Assembly: GCA_022710255.1 (NCBI GenBank)
Contig: JAKLHG010000326.1
Coordinates: 1-5,004 of the forward strand
Source: Candidatus Hydrogenedentota bacterium
GTDB lineage: Bacteria; Hydrogenedentota; Hydrogenedentia; Hydrogenedentales; CAITNO01
Reading direction: 5' to 3'
DNA length: 5,004 bases
This document shows positions 1-4,858 of the stretch, one piece after another. How positions within the stretch are numbered: the first letter of the stretch is position 1; every line of letters starts with the position of its first letter. The position numbers were made by a program, and so were the translations under genes. Below the pieces are notes generated by a model. The model was not told where the DNA came from. It did not search any database and saw nothing but the letters and a program-made list of their open reading frames with translations.

Positions 1-142
1 ACTGCTCCCCGAATATTCGCTGGGAAGTTCAAACCGCCTGAACAATGTGTTGAGCTACACCCAGATGAAGGAAATCGAATACTCCGAAGAAGGGGAAATC
101 AAAACCATCCGGTACGCGGAAATCGGGAAGGAGGAATTATGA
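1..142 (+). CDS. C-terminal end of an unidentified protein upstream of the AOR gene (partial)
   Basis: An open frame enters from the left edge (first full codon at 2) and runs 46 codons to a TGA at 140-142. Its last residues are acidic and basic (EIEYSEEGEIKTIRYAEIG, then KEEL), which suggests a beta-hairpin near the C-terminus. No motif identifies the family, and no cysteine cluster is visible in this part, so a ferredoxin-type C-terminus is not supported. Its stop overlaps the start of the oxidoreductase gene as ATGA, and the ribosome binding site of that gene lies inside its last codons. The two genes are therefore very probably co-transcribed and translationally coupled. The product could be an AOR partner such as an electron-transfer subunit or a pathway enzyme, but that cannot be decided from 46 residues. 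Confidence 0.75.
   Translation, partial: LLPEYSLGSSNRLNNVLSYTQMKEIEYSEEGEIKTIRYAEIGKEEL
128..134 (+). promoter_or_regulatory. Strong ribosome binding site for the AOR gene
   Basis: AAGGAGG lies four bases before the ATG at 139. It is a full-length Shine-Dalgarno match and is embedded in the last codons of the upstream gene. It fixes the start of the oxidoreductase and supports translational coupling through the ATGA overlap. Confidence 0.8.
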
Positions 143-1965
143 GCGCGAAAAGCGGCTATTTCAGAAAATACCTGCATTGCGATTTGACCGCGGGCACCTG
201 TGAACGCCTGCCGCTTTCCGAGGAGATCATCGCCAAATATATCGGGGGCCGGGGATTCGGCGCCAAGTTGGTCTGGGACAATCTCAAGGCCCATAATTTT
301 AAAATTGATCCCCTGGGACCGGAAAACCTGCTGGTAATCGCGCCCGGTCCGCTGACGGGTGTCTACCTGCCGGCCTCAAGCAAGACCTCGTATGTGTCCA
401 TTTCGCCCGCAACCGGCCTGTACGGTGATTCTTCCATGGGCGGTTCTTTTGGCGTGGAACTGCGCCAGGCCGGCCTGGACTGTGTGTCCATTATCGGGGC
501 CGCCCCAGAACTTTCCATCCTCTTCATTGATGACGATGAGGAGGCGAAGATCATTCCGATGCCGCAACTCAAAGGCAAAAGTTGCCTGGAGACGGAAGGC
601 CTCATCAAAAAACATCTTGCTTCCAACGATGTTCATGTGGCCACCATCGGCGTGGCGGGTGAAAACCTGGTGCGGTTCGCCTGCGTCAATTGCGATTGGA
701 GCCGGAATGCGGGCCGCACGGGCATCGGCGCCGTCATGGGAAGCAAGAACCTGAAAGCCATCGTGGTGCGCGGCGAAGCGGACCTTCCCGTGGCTGACAT
801 GGAAGGATTGATACAGGAGACCGACACGGCCGTGCGCTACATGCGCGAGCACAAGTACTTTCATGTGTGGCAGCAACAAGGCTTGATGAGCGTCATCGAA
901 TATGCCAATACCCAGGGAATTCTGCCCACCTTCAATTTCAAGGCCACCACCTTTCCTGGACATGACAGTATCAATGGCGAGACCATGCTCGACCGCTATA
1001 AAATCGGCGACAGCGCCTGTTTCATGTGCCCCATGTCCTGCGGCAACATCTGCCTGGTCAAGAATGGGAAATACACCGGGACCGTGACGGAAGGCCCGGA
1101 ATATGAATCCTGCGCCATGCTGGGTTCCAATCTTGGCATTGACAAGTTCGATGCGGTACTCGAAGCGAACCGGCTTTGCGATGAATACGGGATTGATACC
1201 ATTTCCGCGGGCGGTGTCATCGGGGCCGTCATTGAAGGCTATGAATCCGGCGTAATTTCACTGGACGATCTTGACGGGCAGGAGATATCCTGGAACGATG
1301 ACGGCGCCATCCTGGACCTGCTCCGCAAGATGGCCTATCGCGAAGGGATCGGCGATACCCTTGCCAACGGCGCGAAAGCCATTATCGCCCGCTGGCCCGG
1401 CATGGATAAATTGCTCTTACAGGTCAAGGGTCTTGAACAATCCGCCTATGACAGCCGGGTCGGCGCTTCCATGGGCCTGGCCTATGCCACCTCCGACATC
1501 GGCGCGCACCATACCCGCGCCTGGACCATCGCCAAGGAAATCGAAGAAGGCGCAAACTGGACGCCGAAGCAGAAGGTAGACCTGGTCATCTATCACCAGA
1601 CGCTCCGCCCGTTGTTTGACATGCTGGGCGTATGCCGCTTGCCGTGGATTGAACTGGGACTCAATGAACGGCACTACGAGAAGTTTTTCTCCTATGTCAC
1701 GGGCAAGGAGACCACGCTTGAGGAATTGTTGGCGCTGTCGAATACCATCTACAACCTTACGCGCCGTATCAATACCCACCTGGGCGCCACGCGAAACGAT
1801 GATTCGCTGCCGTATAAGGTTCGTGAAGCGCCGATTCTCACCGGCCCCAACGCGGGCAAGAAACTTGACGCAAAAGAATTCGATGACATGCTGAGTCTCT
1901 ACTACAAGGTGCGCGGCTGGGATGAGAACGGTGTCCCTCCCGAAGAAGTGGAGGCCTATTTTTAA
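139..1965 (+). CDS. Aldehyde:ferredoxin oxidoreductase family protein (tungsten/molybdenum bis-pterin enzyme)
   Basis: This 608-residue protein has about the length of the classical archaeal AOR. The family oxidises aldehydes to carboxylic acids in the cytoplasm and passes electrons to ferredoxin, using a tungsten (or molybdenum) bis-pyranopterin and a 4Fe-4S cluster. The N-terminal domain opens with the typical YIGGRGFGAKL stretch. Further family blocks are SPATGLYGDSSMGG (residues 89-102) and AGRTGIGAVMGSKNLKAI (about 191-208). Cluster ligands are C294, C297 and C301 (CX2CX3C) and C499. The pterin-binding DXXGLD/C-type motifs are DEYGID (348-353) and DMLGVC (494-499). E323 of GPEYES and H458 of GAHHTRAW sit in other conserved blocks. 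There is no signal peptide. Lysine (K82) appears where I recall arginine in many relatives. The natural aldehyde is not predictable; related subfamilies act on glyceraldehyde-3-phosphate, formaldehyde or benzoyl-CoA-type substrates. The gene overlaps its upstream neighbour and is GC-rich. Confidence 0.93.
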   Translation: MSAKSGYFRKYLHCDLTAGTCERLPLSEEIIAKYIGGRGFGAKLVWDNLKAHNFKIDPLGPENLLVIAPGPLTGVYLPASSKTSYVSISPATGLYGDSSMGGSFGVELRQAGLDCVSIIGAAPELSILFIDDDEEAKIIPMPQLKGKSCLETEGLIKKHLASNDVHVATIGVAGENLVRFACVNCDWSRNAGRTGIGAVMGSKNLKAIVVRGEADLPVADMEGLIQETDTAVRYMREHKYFHVWQQQGLMSVIEYANTQGILPTFNFKATTFPGHDSINGETMLDRYKIGDSACFMCPMSCGNICLVKNGKYTGTVTEGPEYESCAMLGSNLGIDKFDAVLEANRLCDEYGIDTISAGGVIGAVIEGYESGVISLDDLDGQEISWNDDGAILDLLRKMAYREGIGDTLANGAKAIIARWPGMDKLLLQVKGLEQSAYDSRVGASMGLAYATSDIGAHHTRAWTIAKEIEEGANWTPKQKVDLVIYHQTLRPLFDMLGVCRLPWIELGLNERHYEKFFSYVTGKETTLEELLALSNTIYNLTRRINTHLGATRNDDSLPYKVREAPILTGPNAGKKLDAKEFDDMLSLYYKVRGWDENGVPPEEVEAYF

Positions 1966-2071
1966 AATATGCAGGCCATTACCGCGTCCCGGTTGCATCC
2001 GTTGTGAATGATGCCTGAAAGACAATGTGATTGACAATCGTATCTAACACATCAACCAAAAGGACACTATC
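1966..2071. other. Intergenic spacer with CAAT/ATTG repeats
   Basis: This 106-base gap between the oxidoreductase and the propeller gene holds no hairpin-plus-T-run terminator that I can see. At 2021-2038 it carries GACAAT twice as a direct repeat (2021-2026 and 2033-2038). The same stretch forms nested inverted arrangements, CAAT-GTG-ATTG and ATTG-A-CAAT. A perfect TTGACA sits at 2031-2036, but no matching -10 box follows at 16-18 bases. A possible ribosome binding site (AAAAGGA, 2058-2064) ends seven bases before the next start. Read-through from the upstream operon is possible. Confidence 0.4.
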
Positions 2072-3265
2072 ATGCGTATTACGATTCTTACGGTTCTGAC
2101 GGTCACAGGACTGATGTACTCCTGCGATGTTTATGGCCTGGAAGCCACTGAAGGCGGGCCCGCATTCATAATGCACCGGGTGGGGAACTATCGGGGGGAG
2201 GCCTGTGGTGTGGGTGACTTCAACAATGACGGCAAACTGGATATTGTGGCGCTGCCCTATGTCTATCTCGCCCCTGATTTTGCCGCCATGGAAATCTGCA
2301 AGGTCGAGGGCGATGTGGATGAAGAAGGCAAAGGATACCGCTGGGATTTCATGAATGCGCCGGTTGATGTGGACGGTGACGGTCTGCTTGATGTGGTTAC
2401 GGCGTCCTGGTTCGGCGAGAAAGCGGAATGGCTTAAAAATCCCGGCACAGCCGGCGGGCTGTGGGAACGTTTCCTGGTAGAGAAAAACGGCAATTATGAA
2501 TGCGGTGATTTGGCTGATATTGACGGCGATGGCAAGTTGAACGAGGTGTTGCCGGCGGTTATGAGCACCTGCTGGTATGAACCGGGCATATTACCCGACG
2601 GCAAAAAGGGCATTATCAAGCACACCATTTCCGATAAGACCATGGCATGGGGCGTTGGTTATGGGGACCTGAACGGGGATAAGCGCCCCGACGTTATCCG
2701 CCCCGATGCCTGGTTCGAGGCGCCCGCTGACCCGCGCTCCGGCGCGTGGACGGAACACCCTCTGAACATCGGCGGCAAGGAAGAAGGCAAAGCGGACCAC
2801 ACCGCCCCCATCCTGGTCTATGACGTGAACTCCGACGGGCTGGCGGATATCGTAACGAGCATCGCACACGATTATGGCATCTTCTGGTACGAACAGGGCC
2901 GTAAAGACGGTGAGGTCACGTGGTCGCGGCATTTAATTGATGATACCTGGTCCCAGTCCCACAGCCACGGCCTGGCCGATTTCGACGGTGACGGCGATCT
3001 GGACCTGGTCACCGGGAAACGCTTCATGGCGCACAACGGCGGTGATCCCGGTGAGTATGAACCCTTGGGGGTGTACTGGTATGAACTCGAACGTGGTCCC
3101 AACCCCGTGTGGAAGAAGCACATCCTAACCTACAATGAAGGGATTGGCTCCGCGTTGAATCTCGTTGTGAGCGACCTGGACGCCGACGGCGACCCGGATG
3201 TCGTCGTTACGGGAAAATGGGGCGGCCCGGTCTGGTTTGAAAATACCCTTAATAAAAATTTATGA
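2072..3265 (+). CDS. Secreted FG-GAP/VCBS repeat protein, predicted seven-bladed beta-propeller
   Basis: The 397-residue product starts with a short hydrophobic signal peptide (residues 1 to about 22, possible cleavage after VYG), so export is predicted. The mature part is seven repeats. Each has a W/H-rich strand, a calcium-type loop of the form DxNxDGxxD and, in repeats 2-7, a tryptophan-centred strand (W-F/Y-E in five of them). Loops begin at D49, D99, D149, D199, D251, D303 and D368, spaced 50, 50, 50, 52, 52 and 65 residues. This fits a closed seven-bladed propeller with nothing else attached. Loops 3 (N157 for the last Asp) and 4 (K204 for Gly) are degenerate. Histidines cluster at QSHSHG (295-300). 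The layout recalls a planctomycete-style family and the propeller part of fungal aldos-2-ulose dehydratase, but enzymatic activity is not shown; carbohydrate or surface binding is equally possible. The start is supported by AAAAGGA seven bases upstream. Confidence 0.88.
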   Translation: MRITILTVLTVTGLMYSCDVYGLEATEGGPAFIMHRVGNYRGEACGVGDFNNDGKLDIVALPYVYLAPDFAAMEICKVEGDVDEEGKGYRWDFMNAPVDVDGDGLLDVVTASWFGEKAEWLKNPGTAGGLWERFLVEKNGNYECGDLADIDGDGKLNEVLPAVMSTCWYEPGILPDGKKGIIKHTISDKTMAWGVGYGDLNGDKRPDVIRPDAWFEAPADPRSGAWTEHPLNIGGKEEGKADHTAPILVYDVNSDGLADIVTSIAHDYGIFWYEQGRKDGEVTWSRHLIDDTWSQSHSHGLADFDGDGDLDLVTGKRFMAHNGGDPGEYEPLGVYWYELERGPNPVWKKHILTYNEGIGSALNLVVSDLDADGDPDVVVTGKWGGPVWFENTLNKNL

Positions 3266-3285
3266 TTTTGAGTGCACTTTAATGT

Positions 3286-3305
3286 CTGAATCTGCCTTTA
3301 TATAC
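3286..3305 (+). repeat. Left copy of a 20-bp direct repeat bracketing the HNH nuclease gene
   Basis: CTGAA, three unmatched bases, then GCCTTTATATAC. The same arrangement recurs at 4233-4252 (17 of 20 identical, with a 12-bp identical core). This copy lies 95 bases before the nuclease start and 20 bases after the propeller stop. It could be a duplicated insertion site or recombination scar, or a chance match. Confidence 0.55.
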
Positions 3306-3334
3306 GAAGTTTTAGTAACAATTATATCCAACCG

Positions 3335-3362
3335 TTGCTGTCTATAAATTTATACCTATTAA
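3335..3362 (+). promoter_or_regulatory. Possible promoter region of the nuclease gene, with a perfect 12-bp palindrome
   Basis: The AT-rich gap before the nuclease contains TTGCTG (3335-3340) and TATTAA (3357-3362) spaced 16 bases apart, a weak sigma-70-like pair. TATAAA at 3343-3348 is another possible -10. The perfect palindrome TATAAATTTATA (3343-3354) lies between these boxes and could be an operator. AT-rich sequence produces such matches easily, so the promoter assignment is tentative. Confidence 0.3.
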
Positions 3363-3400
3363 TTCTGCATGATTAATCGTTGTCGGAGCCTTTAGACACC

Positions 3401-4204
3401 ATGAACACATACCTACTCACTTGGAATCCAAAGCGGTGGAATTGGGACATGGATGAGGATTTGGCATCAATAAATACACAGGGCTTTTCTGATGGTCGTT
3501 GGAGTTGTGGACGCACAAGGCGCATCGAACCTGAAGACCGTATCTATTTATTACGTCAAGGAGTAGAACCACGTGGAATTGTTGCCTCGGGTTATGCAAA
3601 ATCAACCCCATATGAAGATGACCACTGGGATATAAATCGAAAGGATAAAGCCCTATATATCGATGTACGATTAGACACTCTTTTAGTACCAGAGAAAGAA
3701 GGTATCCTTCCTTTAGTTCAACTTCAAAAAGGTTATCTTGCCGAGGTCAATTGGAATACCCAATCCTCCGGTATCTCAATAAGTTCTAATGTATCAGATG
3801 TGCTAGATAGAAAGTGGCGTGATTTTCTTGAGGAGCATGGCCAATCACCCATTTCATTACCAGATGAAGTTTTAACTCCAACACTTTACTACGAAGGGGC
3901 TTGCCGCCGAGTCACAGTTAATGCCTATGAACGTAATCCACGCGCCAGAAAAGTCTGTATAGAACACTACGGTACAAAATGTTTCATATGTGGTTTTGAT
4001 TTTGGCACAGTTTATGGTTCCATTGGGGAATGCTTTATTCATGTGCATCATATAGTTCCCTTATCTGATATTGGAAAAACCTACAAGTTGGATCCTGTGC
4101 TGCATATGAGACCTGTCTGTCCCAATTGTCACGCGATGTTACACAGAAGTCCAAAGGTTATGTCAGTTGAAGAATTACAGGCTATTGTTCAGTTAGAACA
4201 ATAA
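3401..4204 (+). CDS. PUA/EVE-like domain plus HNH endonuclease, probable modification-dependent restriction enzyme
   Basis: This 267-residue protein has two parts. Residues 1 to about 100 (YLLTWNPKRWNW, WSCGRTRRI, DRIYLLRQG, GIVASGYA) look like a PUA/EVE-type fold, which in related restriction enzymes flips out and reads modified cytosine. Residues about 165-250 form a McrA-type HNH nuclease. Zinc ligands are C194, C197, C240 and C243. The HVHH core (H214, H216, H217) and N242/H244/H248 of CPNCHAMLH supply the catalytic and metal-binding side. Known EVE-HNH enzymes cut DNA carrying methylated or hydroxymethylated cytosine and need no partner, so a role against modified phage DNA is the best inference. 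I chose the ATG at 3401 because the conserved domain starts there and GGAG lies 12 bases upstream; a TTG at 3380 would add seven residues but has no ribosome binding site. The gene is AT-richer than its neighbours, suggesting transfer. It ends in three consecutive stops (TAA TGA TGA). Confidence 0.88.
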   Translation: MNTYLLTWNPKRWNWDMDEDLASINTQGFSDGRWSCGRTRRIEPEDRIYLLRQGVEPRGIVASGYAKSTPYEDDHWDINRKDKALYIDVRLDTLLVPEKEGILPLVQLQKGYLAEVNWNTQSSGISISSNVSDVLDRKWRDFLEEHGQSPISLPDEVLTPTLYYEGACRRVTVNAYERNPRARKVCIEHYGTKCFICGFDFGTVYGSIGECFIHVHHIVPLSDIGKTYKLDPVLHMRPVCPNCHAMLHRSPKVMSVEELQAIVQLEQ

Positions 4205-4359
4205 TGATGAACCCTTGAAGATGCTTCACCGCCTGAAGTCGCCTTTATATACTCTGGTTATTCAGGTCCGGAAATCAATAAGGTTCTTCAAACTTCCGGT
4301 ATCATCTCATTGAAAGCGACAAGGGTTTATATTTCGTTGTCCGTGGGTCGTCTATTTTC
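4205..4359. other. Spacer between the nuclease gene and hicAB
   Basis: This stretch holds the right copy of the direct repeat and an inverted repeat, CCGGAA (4268-4273) with TTCCGG (4294-4299). The 20-base loop and lack of a T-run make it a poor terminator. The frame of the nuclease stays open from 4211 to a TAG at 4373 but has no ATG, GTG or TTG near its beginning and no recognisable motif. I see no gene here. Confidence 0.4.
4233..4252 (+). repeat. Right copy of the 20-bp direct repeat bracketing the HNH nuclease gene
   Basis: It matches 3286-3305 at 17 of 20 positions, with GCCTTTATATAC identical (4241-4252). It begins 28 bases after the nuclease stop. Together the two copies enclose a 947-base period that contains just one gene and its upstream region. 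Confidence 0.55.
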
Positions 4360-4368
4360 TGCTATACT
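4360..4368 (+). promoter_or_regulatory. Extended -10 promoter for hicAB
   Basis: TGCTATACT is a TGN extended -10 with a five-of-six TATAAT match. TTGTCC at 4337-4342 is 20 bases away, too far for a standard -35, so the extended element probably carries the recognition. Transcription would begin near 4375, giving a leader of about 45 bases before the preferred hicA start. Confidence 0.5.
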
Positions 4369-4380
4369 GTCAATATAGAA

Positions 4381-4390
4381 ACACATGTGT
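4381..4390. promoter_or_regulatory. Perfect 10-bp palindrome, candidate operator of hicAB
   Basis: ACACATGTGT lies just downstream of the predicted transcription start and before the preferred hicA start. HicAB operons are usually autoregulated at palindromic sites near the promoter, so the position fits an operator. The palindrome alone does not prove binding. Confidence 0.35.
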
Positions 4391-4419
4391 ACATTGATTA
4401 CAAACAGGATCATGTTATT

Positions 4420-4617
4420 GTGCCCCCAAGCGTAAGAGACTTGGTTAAGCGGCTGGTGGATGCGGGTTTTTCCGAACGTGGCGGGAAGGGAAGCCACCGG
4501 AATTTTATACATCCGCGGGTTTCACGGCCGATAACCATTTCGGGCAAAATGAGTGATGATGGGAAACATTATCAAATACGTGCTGTTGAAAAAGCCCTTG
4601 AGGAATTAAAGCGATGA
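4420..4617 (+). CDS. hicA: HicA family mRNA-interferase toxin
   Basis: The 65-residue product has the small double-stranded-RNA-binding-like HicA fold. It opens with helix PPSVRDLVKRLVDAGF, followed by GGKGSHRNF with the catalytic histidine H26, then the strand PITISGK and a C-terminal helix ending EELKR. HicA toxins cleave mRNA and are held inactive by HicB. I prefer the GTG at 4420 because relatives I recall begin close to the PPSVRDL block and AGGA (4406-4409) lies ten bases upstream. A GTG at 4387 would give 76 residues with an atypical N-terminus, no clear ribosome binding site and only about 12 bases of leader. The stop overlaps the hicB start as ATGA, which couples toxin and antitoxin translation. 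The open frame is intact and the key histidine is present, so the toxin is probably functional. Confidence 0.85.
   Translation: MPPSVRDLVKRLVDAGFSERGGKGSHRNFIHPRVSRPITISGKMSDDGKHYQIRAVEKALEELKR
4600..4604 (+). promoter_or_regulatory. Ribosome binding site of hicB inside hicA
   Basis: GAGGA lies nine bases before the ATG at 4614, within the last codons of hicA. It gives the antitoxin its own translation signal in addition to coupling through the ATGA overlap. Confidence 0.6.
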
Positions 4618-4853
4618 AAGAAAGTGCCCGCTATGCCAAAATTGTTGAGTGGTCTGAAGAGGACCAGTGTTACATCGGTAGCGCGCCCGGACTCTTATAC
4701 GGCGGTTGTCACGGGGAGCAGGAACAAGAAGTATTTGAACACCTATGCCGCATCGTGGAAGAAACCATTGCCTTGTATCATGAAACAGACCGTGAACTGC
4801 CGCCGCCAACGGCGAACCGGGATTATGTCAACAAGATGCAGCATGTTGCCTAA
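4614..4853 (+). CDS. hicB: HicB family antitoxin (short form)
   Basis: The 79-residue protein has the HicB partial RNase H-like fold. Its first strand is YAKIVEWSEEDQCYIG, followed by APGL, GGCHGEQEQEVFEHLC and helix RIVEETIALY, ending with LPPPTANRDYVNKMQHVA. This domain normally binds and blocks HicA. Many HicB proteins continue past the LPxPTA region into a ribbon-helix-helix or helix-turn-helix DNA-binding domain, and this one stops about 15 residues later. It may be a naturally short subtype or may rely on the complex or another protein for repression. The reading frame shows no sign of disruption. An ATG in another frame at 4624 opens 85 codons, but these do not resemble HicB. The gene forms a two-gene operon with hicA and converges on the next gene with a five-base gap. 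Confidence 0.85.
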   Translation: MKESARYAKIVEWSEEDQCYIGSAPGLLYGGCHGEQEQEVFEHLCRIVEETIALYHETDRELPPPTANRDYVNKMQHVA

Positions 4854-4858
4854 GCCGT

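Noticed and set aside
376..963. 195-codon open frame on the - strand inside the oxidoreductase gene
   Set aside because: It lies wholly within a strongly supported AOR gene, shows no recognisable domain, and is explained by GC-rich codon structure.
2031..2036. Perfect TTGACA as a -35 box for the propeller gene
   Set aside because: No -10-like hexamer follows at 16-18 bases, so a sigma-70 promoter is not supported.
1417..2037. 206-codon open frame on the - strand over the AOR 3' end
   Set aside because: It is antisense to conserved AOR sequence including the C499 ligand region. Its composition is arginine- and glycine-rich with no motif.
2114..2128. Possible lipobox (LMYSC) in the propeller signal peptide
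   Set aside because: Tyrosine at -2 and methionine at -3 fit the lipobox poorly. An ordinary cleavage after VYG is more likely.
3380..3400. TTG start extending the nuclease by seven residues
   Set aside because: There is no ribosome binding site before it, and the conserved domain starts right after the ATG at 3401.
4268..4299. CCGGAA/TTCCGG inverted repeat as a terminator of the nuclease gene
   Set aside because: It has a six-base stem, a 20-base loop and no following T-run.
4211..4372. 54-codon stretch open in the nuclease frame after the three stops
   Set aside because: It has no usable start codon near its beginning and no motif. It could be a decayed extension, but nothing supports that.
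4387..4419. Alternative GTG start giving a 76-residue HicA
   Set aside because: It lacks a ribosome binding site and adds an N-terminus unlike the family. The GTG at 4420 fits better, although this start is not excluded.
4327..4512. 61-codon open frame on the - strand over the hicA promoter and 5' end
   Set aside because: It is antisense to the HicA catalytic region and shows no motif.
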